Shown: positions 54,395 to 63,802 of the stretch, piece by piece | How the letters are laid out: every line of letters begins with the position of its first letter | Position numbering within the stretch: the stretch's first letter is position 1 | Assembly: GCA_963770505.1 (NCBI GenBank) | Contig: CAVYPR010000003.1 | Location: forward strand, 620,001 to 684,000 | Direction of reading: 5' to 3' | DNA from: CAVYPR01 sp963770505 | Lineage (GTDB): Bacteria; Actinomycetota; Acidimicrobiia; Acidimicrobiales; RAAP-2 | DNA: 64,000 nucleotides | Notes under the pieces: model-generated | What the model was told of the DNA's origin: nothing | What the model saw: only the letters and a program-made list of their open reading frames with translations | Database searches by the model: none | Made by a program: the position numbers and the translations under genes

Positions 54395-55314
54395 GGCCCC
54401 GGGCGCTCGGCCTGGGCCAGCGACGCCTTGTGGAGCACGTTGCCGGCCAGGCGCATGTGGGCGGCGTCGACCAGCCGGCCGTCGCGCCCGATGGCCCCCA
54501 CGCCGTTGGCCTCGGCCTCGCGGTAGTCGGCGATCGTGGCCCTGGCCTCGGCCACCTCGGCGGCGGTCGGGGAGAAGACCTCGTTGGCGATGGCGATCTG
54601 GTCGGGATGGATGGCCCACTTGCCGTCGAACCCCAGCAGGCTGGCCGACACGGCGGCGCGGCGGTAGCCGTCGGTGTCCCGGTAGGCGGGGTAGGGGGCG
54701 TCGATGGCGTCGATGCCGGCGGCCCGGGCCGCCGCCAGGACCTGGACCCGGGCGAAGTGCCAGAAGTCGCCCGGGTACTCGCCGAGCGGGTCGAAGTTGC
54801 CGTCCACCCGCGCGTGCAACGACGCCGAGAGGTCCCCGGCACCGAAGATGATCGCCTCGAGCCGGTCGCTGGCCGCGGCGATCTCGGCCGCGTGGACGAG
54901 GCCCTCGGCCTCTTCCACCAGGACCTCGAGGCCGATGCGGGTGGACAGCTGGAGCTCGGTCTCGAGCTGGGTCAGCAGCACGTCGACCCACCACACGTCG
55001 CGGGCGCGCCGGACCTTGGGCACGATGACGACGTCGAGGGCCTCGCGGGCGCCGGTGACCACCTCGACGAGGTCACCGTGGCACCAGGGCGTCTCGATGC
55101 CGTTCACCCGCACGGCCCTCACCGTCCGGCCCCAGTCCAGGGTGGTGAGGGCCTCCACCACCGTCCGGCGGGCCCCGGCCTTGGCCACCGGGGCGCAGGC
55201 GTCCTCGAGGTCCAAGAACACGAGGTCGGCCCCCGAGCCGGCCGCCTTCTCGCACATCTTCTCGTTGCTGGCCGGCGTGGCCAGCTCGGAGCGTCGAGCG
55301 CGTGGTCCGTTCAC
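54391..55314 (-). CDS. CoA-ester lyase (HpcH/HpaI aldolase, citrate-lyase-beta-like)
   Basis: A 307-residue TIM-barrel lyase: RSELATPASNEKMCEKAAGS, ADLVFLDLEDACAPVAKAGA, RAVRVNGIETPWCHGDLVEV, DVVIVPKVRRARDVWWVDVL, LEVLVEEAEGLVHAAEIAAA, IIFGAGDLSASLHAR and GFDGKWAIHPDQIAIANEVF. The Arg of RVNG, the metal Glu and the GDLSAS Asp of the CitE-like family are present. It cleaves or forms a carbon-carbon bond of a malyl- or methylmalyl-type CoA ester. It sits in the operon between the CoA-transferase and the DapB-like gene. Confidence 0.9.
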   Translation of the reverse strand: MNGPRARRSELATPASNEKMCEKAAGSGADLVFLDLEDACAPVAKAGARRTVVEALTTLDWGRTVRAVRVNGIETPWCHGDLVEVVTGAREALDVVIVPKVRRARDVWWVDVLLTQLETELQLSTRIGLEVLVEEAEGLVHAAEIAAASDRLEAIIFGAGDLSASLHARVDGNFDPLGEYPGDFWHFARVQVLAAARAAGIDAIDAPYPAYRDTDGYRRAAVSASLLGFDGKWAIHPDQIAIANEVFSPTAAEVAEARATIADYREAEANGVGAIGRDGRLVDAAHMRLAGNVLHKASLAQAERPGP

Positions 55315-55338
55315 TGCTCCTCCTTCACCGGCACGGGG

Positions 55339-56541
55339 TCAGATGGTGCCCGCCGACCGCAGGGCGGCGAGGCGGGCGGGCTCGACGCCGAGGAGGTCCC
55401 CGAAGACGGCCTCGTTGTCGGCGCCAAGACTACGGCCGAGGAACTCGATCCTGCCGGGCGTCTCGCTCAGGACGGCCACCGGGGCCTGGACCCTGACCGG
55501 CCCGAACTCGGGGTCGTCCACCTCGACGAAGGTCCCGCGGGCCACCAGGTGCGGGTCGTCCATGAGCGCTCTGGCGTCGTAGACGGGGGCCGCCGCCACC
55601 TCGTGGGCCTCGAAGGCGTCCATGGCCTGCTCCAGCGTCTTGGTGCTCACCCAGTCGGCCACGAGCCGGTCGATCTCGAGCGCCCGGGCCTTGCGCGACT
55701 CGGGCTCCATGTAGTCCGGGTCCTCGGCCAGGCCGGGACGGTCGACGGCCCGGAACACCCGGGCGGCGATGTTGGGCGAGGCGCTGGAGATGGCCAGCCA
55801 CCGGTCGTCCCTGGTCCGATAGGCGTTGCGGGGGGCGCTGGCGTCGAGCCGGTTGCCGACGCGGCCGGGGACGATGCCGAGCTGGTCGTAGGCGAGCGTC
55901 GACGACTCGATCAGCCGGGCCAGCGGCTCGATGAGGTTGACGTCGACCAGCTGCCCTCCGCCGCCGTGGACGTCGCGGTGGTAGAGCGCCATCATCACGG
56001 CGTAGGTGGCGGCCATGGCGGCCACCCCGTCGGCCAGCATGAACGGGGGGAGGGTCGGCGGCCCGTCCGGCTGGCCGGTCAGGTGGGCGAAGCCGCTCAT
56101 GGCCTCGGCCAGGGTGCCGAAGCCGGGGCGGTCGCTCTTGGGGCCGCCGCGGCCGTAGCCGCTCACGTGGAGCATGACCACCCTGGGGTGGTGGCGGTGG
56201 ACCGACTCGTAGTCGAGATGCCAGCGCTCGAGGGCGCTCGGCCGGTTGTTGGCGATGAGCACGTCGCTCACCGACAGGAGCCGGTGGAAGAGCTCCTGGC
56301 CGTCGGGCACCCGCAGGTCGAGGGTCACGCACCGCTTGTTGCGGTTGACGCTCTTCCAGACCAGGCCGATGTCACCCTTGCACTCGCCCCACGTGCGCAG
56401 CGGGTCGCCGATGCCGGGCTGCTCGACCTTGATCACCTCGGCCCCGAACTCCCCGAGGGCGGTGGCCACCACCGGCCCGGCGGCCAGGGTGGCGGCGTCG
56501 ATCACCCGGAGCCCCTGGAGGGGCCCCGTGGGCTCAGCCAC
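55339..56541 (-). CDS. CaiB/BaiF (family III) CoA-transferase
   Basis: A 400-residue enzyme from a GTG at 56541 that overlaps the monooxygenase stop: LQGLRVIDAATLAAGPVVAT, LGEFGAEVIKVEQPGIGDPL, VNRNKRCVTLDLRVPDGQEL, VVMLHVSGYGRGGPKSDRPG, FGTLAEAMSGFAHLTGQPDG and DGVAAMAATYAVMMALYHRD. The Asp region around RPGFGTLAEAMSGF marks the catalytic site. It is the third CoA-transferase in the window and the only one in the leftward operon. Confidence 0.92.
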   Translation of the reverse strand: MAEPTGPLQGLRVIDAATLAAGPVVATALGEFGAEVIKVEQPGIGDPLRTWGECKGDIGLVWKSVNRNKRCVTLDLRVPDGQELFHRLLSVSDVLIANNRPSALERWHLDYESVHRHHPRVVMLHVSGYGRGGPKSDRPGFGTLAEAMSGFAHLTGQPDGPPTLPPFMLADGVAAMAATYAVMMALYHRDVHGGGGQLVDVNLIEPLARLIESSTLAYDQLGIVPGRVGNRLDASAPRNAYRTRDDRWLAISSASPNIAARVFRAVDRPGLAEDPDYMEPESRKARALEIDRLVADWVSTKTLEQAMDAFEAHEVAAAPVYDARALMDDPHLVARGTFVEVDDPEFGPVRVQAPVAVLSETPGRIEFLGRSLGADNEAVFGDLLGVEPARLAALRSAGTI

Positions 56542-57880
56542 CGGCGACCGCCGACGGCCGGGGGAGCCCAAGCGTGTCGCGCAGCGTTTGGCCGGGGTAG
56601 CGGGTGCGGAACACCCCGCGCCGCTGGAGCTCGGGCACCACCATCCGGACGACGTCCTCGTAGGCCCCGGGGGTGTGGGTGGCGGCGATGACGAAGCCGT
56701 CGCACGCCTCGGTCTCCACCCACTCCTCCATCTGGTCCGCCACGTCGGCCCCCGTGCCGACGAAGCGCGGTCCCTGCAGGAGGGTGGCCCGGTGCCCGGC
56801 CAGGTCCGCCAGGGTGACGGTGTCTCCGATGTGCGCCCGCAGGTTCTGCACCAGGCCGCGGATCCCCGAGACCGACTCGACGAGCTCGTCGGTGATCTCG
56901 TCGTCGAGGCTCATGGTCGAAAAGTCGTAGTTCATCAGCTCGGACAAGAGCGTCAGCGAGGCCAGCGGGTCCACGAGGTCGTTGAGGAAGACCTGCTCGC
57001 GCTCTTCGGCGTGGGCGCGGGACTCGCCCACGACGGTGTAGGCCATGGGCAGCATCTTGATCGCCTCGGGATCCCGCCCACCGGCGCCCATGCGCTCCTT
57101 TTGGTCCTTGTAGTGGGAACGGGCGATGTCGATGTCGGGATCCCCGGTGAAGATCAGCTCGGCCCAGCGGGCGGCGAAGTCGCGGCCCCGTCCCGACGAC
57201 CCGGCCTGCAGGAGCACCGGGCGGCCCTGGGGCGACCGGGGGACGGTCAACGGGCCGCGGACGCTGTACCACTTGCCCTGGTAGTCCAGCTCATGGACCT
57301 TGTCCGGGTCGGCGAAGACCCCGCCCACCCGGTCGAGCACGAGGGCGTCGTCCTCCCACGAGTCCCACAGCCCCGTGGTGGCCTCGAGGAACTCGTCGGC
57401 GCGGTCGTAGCGCTCGTCGTGGGCCAGGTGCTCCTTGACCCCGAAATTCTGGGCCTCGCTGTCGTTGACCGAGGTGACGACGTTCCACGCCGCCCGGCCC
57501 CCGGTGAGGTGGTCGAGGGTGGCGAAGGTGCGGGCCACGTGGAAGGGGGAGTAGTAGGTGGTCGAGTAGGTGGCGCCCAGCCCGATCCGCTCGGTGACGC
57601 CGGCGATGACGCCGAGCACCACGCTGAGGTCGAGCTTCACCGGCCGCGCCCCGACCCGCACCGCCTCGGCCACCGAGCCGCCGTAGATCCCGGGCATGGC
57701 CAGCCGGTCGTCGAAGAAGAGCATGTCGAAGCAGCCCTGCTCGAGGATCCGGCCGAGCTTGGCGTAGTAGCCGGCGTCGAGGAACCCGTGCTCGGTCGCC
57801 GGGTGGCGCCACGACCCGGCGTAGACCGTCGTGCTCCCGGCCTGCATGAACCCCACCAGCGACATCGATCGCTTGGCCAT
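56534..57880 (-). CDS. LLM class flavin-dependent monooxygenase (NtaA/SnaA/DszA type)
   Basis: A 448-residue reduced-flavin-dependent oxygenase: GSWRHPATEHGFLDAGYYAK, CFDMLFFDDRLAMPGIYGGS, LGATYSTTYYSPFHVARTFA, HLTGGRAAWNVVTSVNDSEA, AQNFGVKEHLAHDERYDRAD and VLLQAGSSGRGRDFAARWAE. The WNVVTS, YSPFH and QAGSSxxG motifs place it in the nitrilotriacetate/pristinamycin/dibenzothiophene-sulfone group. These need FMNH2 from a separate reductase, and none is encoded here. It would add oxygen to the substrate early in the pathway, or cleave a C-N or C-S bond. ATG 57880; a GTG at 57883 is also possible. Confidence 0.9.
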   Translation of the reverse strand: MAKRSMSLVGFMQAGSTTVYAGSWRHPATEHGFLDAGYYAKLGRILEQGCFDMLFFDDRLAMPGIYGGSVAEAVRVGARPVKLDLSVVLGVIAGVTERIGLGATYSTTYYSPFHVARTFATLDHLTGGRAAWNVVTSVNDSEAQNFGVKEHLAHDERYDRADEFLEATTGLWDSWEDDALVLDRVGGVFADPDKVHELDYQGKWYSVRGPLTVPRSPQGRPVLLQAGSSGRGRDFAARWAELIFTGDPDIDIARSHYKDQKERMGAGGRDPEAIKMLPMAYTVVGESRAHAEEREQVFLNDLVDPLASLTLLSELMNYDFSTMSLDDEITDELVESVSGIRGLVQNLRAHIGDTVTLADLAGHRATLLQGPRFVGTGADVADQMEEWVETEACDGFVIAATHTPGAYEDVVRMVVPELQRRGVFRTRYPGQTLRDTLGLPRPSAVAGG

Positions 57881-57955
57881 CACCGCTCCCTTGTCGTGCC
57901 GGGCAGAGACCGGGACAACCCGGCGGCCCGGCGCCGGCCGCTCGGGGTCACCGGC

Positions 57956-59254
57956 TCAGCGACCGGAGGCCACGGCCTGGCGGGCCCGCCGCCGGAAGCC
58001 CTCGAGCTTCTCGTCGGGGGTGCGGACACGGGTGCTCCTCGCCATGGTCGACACATCATGGCCGGCCGACCGGCGGCGCAGCGCCGCCACCGTCGCCTCC
58101 TCCCTCGGCACGTGGGTGAAGGGGTCGAAGGAGTACCAGCGCATGGCGTTTTCATGGGTGATCTTGGCCGCCTCGGCCTCGGTGACCCCGTTCTCGGCGA
58201 AGACCGCACCGAGCTCCTCGGGCGCCCCCGGCCACATCGAGTCACTGTGCGGGTAGTCGGCCTCCCAGGCGATGTTGTCGATGCCGATGCGGTCCCGCAT
58301 GGCCACGCCCACCGGGTCGCTGATGAAGCAGGTGAGGAAGTGCTGGCGGAACACCTCGCTGGGCAGGCGGCCGCCGAAGTCCTGCAGGGTCCAGGCGTGG
58401 TGCATCTCGTAGGTGCGGTCCACGCGCTCGAGGAAGTAGGGGATCCAGCCGGTCCCGCCCTCGGAGAGGGCGATGCGCAGGTCGGGGAAGACTTTGAGCA
58501 CCCGCGACCACAACAGGTCGGCCGCCGCCGACTGGATGTTCATCGGCTGGAGCGTGATCATCACGTCGGGCGGGGAGTCCACCGCGGGAATCGACAACCG
58601 TCCCGAGGAGCCGAGGTGGATGGACAGGACGGTGCCGGTGTCGCTGCAGGCCTGCCACACGGGATCCCAGTAGGGGTCGTGGAAGCTCGGCGAGCCGAGC
58701 GCCGCGGGGTTCTCGGTGAAGCTGAGGGAGTGGCACCCCTTGGCGGCCGTGCGCCGGATCTCTTGGGCGGTGAGCTCGGGGTCCCAAATCATGGGGACGG
58801 CCATCGGGATGAACCGCCCGGGGTACGAGGCGCACCAGTCGTCGATGTGCCAGTCGTTGTAGGCGCGGACCAGCGCATTGGAGAGGTCCAGGTCCTCGCT
58901 CTGGAACACCCGGGCCGTGAAGGTGGGGAACGAGGGGAAGTTGAGCGAGGCGAGCACGCCGCCGGCGTCCATGTCCTTCACCCGCTCGTGGACGTCGTAG
59001 CAGCCGGGGCGGACCTCGTCGAGACTCTGGGGCTCCAGCCCGTATTCCTCCCGGGGCCGCCCGGCGACGGCGTTGAGGGCCGCGGTCTCCATGACCACCT
59101 TGCCGAAGACCCAGACGTCGGAGCCCTCCTCGTTGCGGACGAGCTTGGGGGCGCGGTCCTGGTACTTGGCCGCCAGGTGGTTGACGAACAGGTCCGGCGG
59201 CTCGATGAGGTGGTCGTCGACGCTGACGAGGATCATTTCATCGACGGCAGCCAT
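57956..59254 (-). CDS. Amidohydrolase family protein (PF04909 type)
   Basis: A 432-residue protein starting MILVSVDDHLIEPPDLFVNH after MAAVDE; DDH replaces the usual HxH as in related decarboxylases. MDAGGVLASLNFPSFPTFTA, IDDWCASYPGRFIPMAVPMI, GTVLSIHLGSSGRLSIPAVD (metal His), PDLRIALSEGGTGWIPYFLE and DNIAWEADYPHSDSMWP (catalytic Asp) follow in family order. Together with the one at 28432 it gives the window two members of the group that decarboxylates or hydrolyses ring acids. First gene of the leftward operon and divergent from the ABC importer; 303 bases separate the two starts. Confidence 0.88.
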   Translation of the reverse strand: MAAVDEMILVSVDDHLIEPPDLFVNHLAAKYQDRAPKLVRNEEGSDVWVFGKVVMETAALNAVAGRPREEYGLEPQSLDEVRPGCYDVHERVKDMDAGGVLASLNFPSFPTFTARVFQSEDLDLSNALVRAYNDWHIDDWCASYPGRFIPMAVPMIWDPELTAQEIRRTAAKGCHSLSFTENPAALGSPSFHDPYWDPVWQACSDTGTVLSIHLGSSGRLSIPAVDSPPDVMITLQPMNIQSAAADLLWSRVLKVFPDLRIALSEGGTGWIPYFLERVDRTYEMHHAWTLQDFGGRLPSEVFRQHFLTCFISDPVGVAMRDRIGIDNIAWEADYPHSDSMWPGAPEELGAVFAENGVTEAEAAKITHENAMRWYSFDPFTHVPREEATVAALRRRSAGHDVSTMARSTRVRTPDEKLEGFRRRARQAVASGR

Positions 59255-59557
59255 GGATCCCTCCGAGAAGGTCGTTTCCGGATATCAAGAATCATCGTAT
59301 AACCGCGGGTCTCCCCGAGTCACGCCGCCATGGGTTGCCCCAGAATCCCCGCGCTCGGGCGGCACCGGCGGCGCCCGGGTGTGTCGCCCCGTTCCCCCCA
59401 GGCCAGAGGCCCGAGAGGCCGGCGATGCCCCGCCGACGGGCCGGTCGGAATGCCCGTATCCATTTCTGACAACGCGACGTACGTTTGGCGAAACTTCCGT
59501 TATAGTCCCGCGCCGGGGATCCGGTTCGACGCCGAGGCGTCCGTGAAGGAGGTCAGG

Positions 59558-60799
59558 ATGAGAAAGCCGATGCGGGGCATGGTCGCAGCGACCACGGTGG
59601 CCACGGTCGTGCTGGCGGGGTTCACCACCGTGACGGTGGACACGGCGGGCGCCTCCACAAAGGCGCCGATCACCATCGCCTTGATCTCGTCCACCACGGG
59701 ACCGGCCGGGCCCCAGTACGCCAGGGCGCCCCAGGGGTTCCTGGCCCGCGTGGCCCTGCAGAACGCGCAGGGGGGCATCGACGGGCACAAGATCAACGGG
59801 GTCGTCGTCAACGACGCCGGCAACTACACCGAGGAGAGCTCGATCGTCCAGGGCGCCGTGCAGACCAAGGGCGCCATCGGCGTGGTCTCGGTGACCCCCT
59901 TCCTGTTCGAGGCCTACCGCTGGCTCCAGCAGAACCACATCCCGGTGACCGGGGCCAGCTCCACAGGCCCTGAGTGGGGGCAGCCGCAGAACACAAACAT
60001 GTTCCCCGCAGACACCCCGGCGGTGCAGCCGAACTCACCGGCGACCGCCGCGCTCAGCAAGATGATGCTGGCGGTGGGGGCGAAGAACGTGTCGTCGATC
60101 GGTTACAGCATCTCGCCGCTCTCGTCGCAGGCGGCGAAGAACTTCGCGGCCTCCGCCGAGTACGTCCACATCAAGGCGCCGTACGTCAACACCAGCGTGA
60201 CATACGGGGCCACGGACTTCACCTCCGAGGCCCTGGCCATCAAGAACGCCGGGTCCAACTTCGTGGCGCCGACCATGGACGACAACTCGAACTTCGCCCT
60301 GATGCAGGACCTGCGCAACGCCGGTTCGAAGGCGAAGGGCATGCTCGCCACCGGCCTCGAGCCGACAGTGATCGGCTCGGGATCGTGGCCCACCCTCCTG
60401 GGCTCCTACTTCTTCCAGGTGTGGAAGCCCTCCCAGCTGAAGACAAAGACGAACATCGCCATGCAGTCGGCACTAAAGAAGTACGAGCACGTGCCGACCA
60501 AGACATTTCCCGACTGGGCCGTCTACGAGTCGTGGGTCGGCGCCACACTCATGATCAAGGGCCTCCAGCTCGACGGATCGAACCCCACGTCGCAGGGCGT
60601 CATCTCAAAGCTGCGCAAGGTCACCAACTTCACCGGGAACAACCTGCTCGCCCGCCCGATCAACTACGCCACGATCATGAAGACCTACGGGCCCAGCTGC
60701 CTGTACCTGGTCAAGGCGGTCCAGTCCGGCTTCACACCGGTGAGCACGAAGGCGATCTGCGGCACAGCGATCCCCGGTACCGGGACCACCTCGGGCTAA
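59558..60799 (+). CDS. ABC transporter substrate-binding protein (branched-chain amino acid type)
   Basis: A 413-residue exported binding protein with AAGGAGG well placed before the ATG at 59558. Signal peptide about 1-32 (MVAATTVATVVLAGFTTVTV). The type I periplasmic fold follows: ITIALISSTTGPAGPQYARA, FLARVALQNAQGGIDGHKIN, VVVNDAGNYTEESSIVQGAV, IPVTGASSTGPEWGQPQNTN. Gene order (binding protein, fused permease, ATPase) matches Liv-type importers, which in catabolic clusters often carry aromatic or branched acids. Divergent from the catabolic operon, so its ligand may be the pathway substrate. Confidence 0.9.
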   Translation: MRKPMRGMVAATTVATVVLAGFTTVTVDTAGASTKAPITIALISSTTGPAGPQYARAPQGFLARVALQNAQGGIDGHKINGVVVNDAGNYTEESSIVQGAVQTKGAIGVVSVTPFLFEAYRWLQQNHIPVTGASSTGPEWGQPQNTNMFPADTPAVQPNSPATAALSKMMLAVGAKNVSSIGYSISPLSSQAAKNFAASAEYVHIKAPYVNTSVTYGATDFTSEALAIKNAGSNFVAPTMDDNSNFALMQDLRNAGSKAKGMLATGLEPTVIGSGSWPTLLGSYFFQVWKPSQLKTKTNIAMQSALKKYEHVPTKTFPDWAVYESWVGATLMIKGLQLDGSNPTSQGVISKLRKVTNFTGNNLLARPINYATIMKTYGPSCLYLVKAVQSGFTPVSTKAICGTAIPGTGTTSG

Positions 60800-60913
60800 C
60801 GCCGCCCCCGTGATGCCGAGAGCCTCGGAGGATCCCACCCCACCGCCACGGAGGGATGGAACGGTCCACCGGGTGCCGGCGGCGTCGGGCACGGCGGCCG
60901 CGGCCATGCGAGA

Positions 60914-60932
60914 CTCCCCGCGGGGAGGAAGG
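60914..60932 (+). promoter_or_regulatory. Palindrome over the ribosome binding site of the permease gene
   Basis: CTCCCCGCGGGGAG (60914-60927) is a perfect 14-base palindrome whose right arm forms the start of GGGGAGGAAGG, the Shine-Dalgarno sequence before the ATG at 60938. A hairpin here could limit permease translation; no experimental support can be inferred. Confidence 0.4.
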
Positions 60933-60937
60933 CACGC

Positions 60938-62930
60938 ATGCTCCAGTATGTGATCGCCGGCCTGGTGCTCGGAGGGATCTACGCCATCGCCGCGTCCGGG
61001 CTGGTGGTCACCTACCGGTCGTCGGGCATCCTCAACTTCGCCTTTGGGTCGACCGCCTACTTCATCGCCCGCTTCTACTACTTCCTGCACACCCAGCAGA
61101 GCTGGGCCATCGCGCCGGCGGCGCTGGTGGCGGTGTGTGTGGCCGGGCCGGCCCTGGGCGTCGTCCTCTACTTCGCCCTCTTCCGGTTCCTGACCCTCTC
61201 CACGACGCTCATCAAGGTGGTGGCCACGCTCGGACTGTCGGTGATGCTGCCCCCGCTGGCGACGTTGATCTTCGGGAACACAGCCATCCTGAAGGCTCCG
61301 GGCCTGGCCCCCGAGCCGGTGAAGATCTTCCACGTCGCCGGCGTGCCCATCACGATGGACCAGATCATCGTCTACATCTGCGTGGTGCTGGTGGTGGTGG
61401 TCGGGGCGGTGGTGCTCCGCTACACCGACGTCGGGCTCCGCGTGCGGGCCATGGTGGACTCGCCGGCCATGACGTCGCTGTCGGGCACCAACCCGACCGC
61501 GGTATCGGTCGGCGTGTGGGCCGTGAGCATCTTCCTGGCCGGCCTGACCGGGGTCCTGTCCGCGCCGGTCATCGGTCTCGACGCCACCGACTTCACCCTC
61601 CTCATGGCGGCCGCCTTCGCCGCCGTCATCGCGGCCAAGCTCTACAACCTCACCGTGGCGGTGGTGGTCGGGCTGATCATGGGGATCGCCGCATCGGTCA
61701 TCCCCGAGTACCTGCCCCCCGACAGCCCGTTCACCCAGGCGGTCATCCCGAGCATCCCGTTTGTCGTGACGGCGATCTTCCTCGTCTACTACCTCGTGCG
61801 CCGCGGGAGGATCAGCGAGAGCGAGGGGACCGGCGGCGCGCTCGACCGGGCCATCGCCGTCCATGGGGGCGAATACGCCGCCAAGGACGAGACCGGTGCC
61901 GTGCGGCTGAGCTCACGCCCGGTCGGGTGGCTGCCGTCGATCGTGGGTTTCGCCATCATCTGCGCGTTGCCGTTCTTGCTCAGCGGCCTGTGGGTGGGGC
62001 TGCTGGCCACCGGGGTCGCCTACGGCGTGCTCTTCCTGTCGTACACGCTGGTGACCGGCGAGGGCGGCATGGTGTGGCTCTGCGTGCCCACCTTCGCCGC
62101 CGTCGGCGGACTGATGACGGGACAGCTGGCCGAGCTGCACGGCTGGCCCGTCATGGCCGCCGTCGTCGTCGGCGGCCTCGTGGCCGTGCCCTTCGGCGTG
62201 ATCCTCGGGGCCCTCACCATCCGGCTCGGTGACCTGTACGTGGCGCTCGTCACCCTCACCTTCGGCCTGCTGATGGAGAACCTGGTCTTCAGCCAGGCCA
62301 GGTTCTTGAACCAGGGCCTCGGGGTCACGGTGCCGATGCCGGGCTTCGCCACCACCCCCAGGGCGTTCACGTATCTGGCCCTGGCGATCTTCGCCGTCAT
62401 CGCCGTGTTCATCGTCAACCTGAGACGCTCGAGCACGGGGTTGGCGCTCTCCGCGGTGCGATGGAGCGAGTCGGGATCCAAGACCATCGGGTTGAGCGTC
62501 CTGCACATGAAGGTCGTGACGGCCGGGCTCGCCGCCTTCATCGCCGGTATCGGCGGCGCCCTGCTCGCCATCTCGTTCGGGGTGGCCCTGCCGGACAACT
62601 ACGCGACCCTTCTCGGCGTGGCCTGGCTGGCCGTGGTGGTGCTGTGCGGCATCAGGTCGAACATCGCCGCTCTCGTGGCCGGACTCATGACGACGCTGTT
62701 GCCCGGGGTCGCCGAGAACTACCTTCCGACCTGGTTCCAGCAGATTCCACCGATCCTCTTCGGCCTGGGGGCGATCGGCGATCGCCCGCTCTCCGGACGG
62801 CGTCCTGGCCGACTACGCGCGCTACCTGCGGACCCTGGCCGCCAAGGCGCGGGTGCGCCGGCACCGCGGTTCGGCGAGCGGCATGGAGCTGTCGGCAGCG
62901 GACGTGCTCAGCTCCGAGGCGGCGCGGTGA
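60938..62930 (+). CDS. Fused LivH-LivM-type permease, one frameshift near the C-terminus
   Basis: A single polypeptide contains both permease halves. LivH-like part (about residues 1-285): YVIAGLVLGGIYAIAASGLV, GILNFAFGSTAYFIARFYYF, ALDRAIAVHGGEY marks the linker. LivM-like part (about 325 onward): GVAYGVLFLSYTLVTGEGGM, RLGDLYVALVTLTFGLLMEN and FIAGIGGALLAISFGVALPD. After FGLGAI near 62780 the frame breaks; the natural end (SPDGVLADYARYLRTLAAKA, SAADVLSSEAAR) lies one frame over and stops at 62930. GATCGGCGATC near 62780 has one G more than expected, and the span is one base over a multiple of three. Without this correction the frame would wrongly join the ATPase gene. Confidence 0.88.
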
Positions 62931-63748
62931 CCGCCGTCGCCGACCCCGTCGCCCCTCCGGCGTTGGAGGTCTCTGGCGTCCGGGTCCGCTACGGCGGCCT
63001 GATGGCGCTCGACGGGGTGGACCTGTGCGTGGCCGAGGCGTCACTCACCGGCCTGGTGGGTCCCAACGGGGCCGGCAAGAGCACGCTCTTCGGGGTGTGC
63101 TCGGGGCTGACCAAGCCCAACGACGGCCAGGTGCTGCTCCGGGGTCGAGAGGTGACGAGCGTGTCGCCCCAGGCCCGTGCCCGGCTCGGCCTGGCCCGGA
63201 CGTTCCAGCAGCCCGAGCTGTTCATGGGGCTCACGGTCCGCCAGCACCTCATCCTCGCCTACCGGGCCGCCCGGGTGCGTCGACGCCTGCTGACGGACAT
63301 GTTCACGGCGGGCAGCCTCCGGCGGCCCAGTGCCGCCGAGGTGGAGAGGGTCGGGTCGCTGCTCGCGCTGCTCTCGCTGACAGCGGTGGCCGACCGGGTG
63401 GTCGACGTCCTCCCCCTGGGCGCCACCCGCCTGGTGGAGGTGGGCCGGGCCCTGGCCGCCGGCCCCTCGGTGCTGCTCTTGGACGAGCCGCTCTCGGGCC
63501 TCGACGCCAGCGAGAGCGCCCACCTGGCCGACGCCCTCGTCCGGGTGGTGCGCGAGGAGCGGATCTCGCTGCTGTTGGTCGAGCACGACGTGGCGACCGT
63601 GCTCCGCCTCTGCGGGCACATCTACGTGCTGGACTTCGGCACCGTCATCGCCGAAGGGGACGCCGCGGCGATTCGCCACGACCCGGCCGTCAAAGCGGCG
63701 TACCTGGGCGACAACCCCTACGGCGAGGAGCCCACCGTCGACGGGTGA
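62927..63748 (+). CDS. livG: ABC transporter ATP-binding protein (LivG type)
   Basis: A 273-residue ATPase from a GTG at 62927 overlapping the permease stop. VSGVRVRYGGLMALDGVDLC, Walker A GLVGPNGAGKSTLFGVCSGL (about 42-61), ARTFQQPELFMGLTVRQHLI (LivG-specific), Walker B SVLLLDEPLSGLD and the switch His in LLLVEHDVATVLRLCGH. The signature motif is LPLGATRLVEVGRAL rather than LSGGQ, an alternative often seen in actinobacterial Liv ATPases. It powers the importer with a LivF-type partner. Confidence 0.92.
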   Translation: MTAVADPVAPPALEVSGVRVRYGGLMALDGVDLCVAEASLTGLVGPNGAGKSTLFGVCSGLTKPNDGQVLLRGREVTSVSPQARARLGLARTFQQPELFMGLTVRQHLILAYRAARVRRRLLTDMFTAGSLRRPSAAEVERVGSLLALLSLTAVADRVVDVLPLGATRLVEVGRALAAGPSVLLLDEPLSGLDASESAHLADALVRVVREERISLLLVEHDVATVLRLCGHIYVLDFGTVIAEGDAAAIRHDPAVKAAYLGDNPYGEEPTVDG

Positions 63749-63802
63749 AGGGCGGTGCCGGCATCGACCTCGGTGGACGCCGGCGCTGTGCCCCCTCGGC
63801 GC

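Noticed and set aside
50316..54842. A 1508-codon minus-strand frame across the catabolic operon
   Set aside because: It passes through pieces of several real genes in a mostly wrong frame; stop-free frames are common at this GC content.
60938..63748. A 936-residue open frame joining LivHM permease and LivG ATPase
   Set aside because: The linker sequence after position 62780 is not permease-like, the true C-terminus lies one frame over and the ATPase has its own GTG start; one extra base explains the false fusion.
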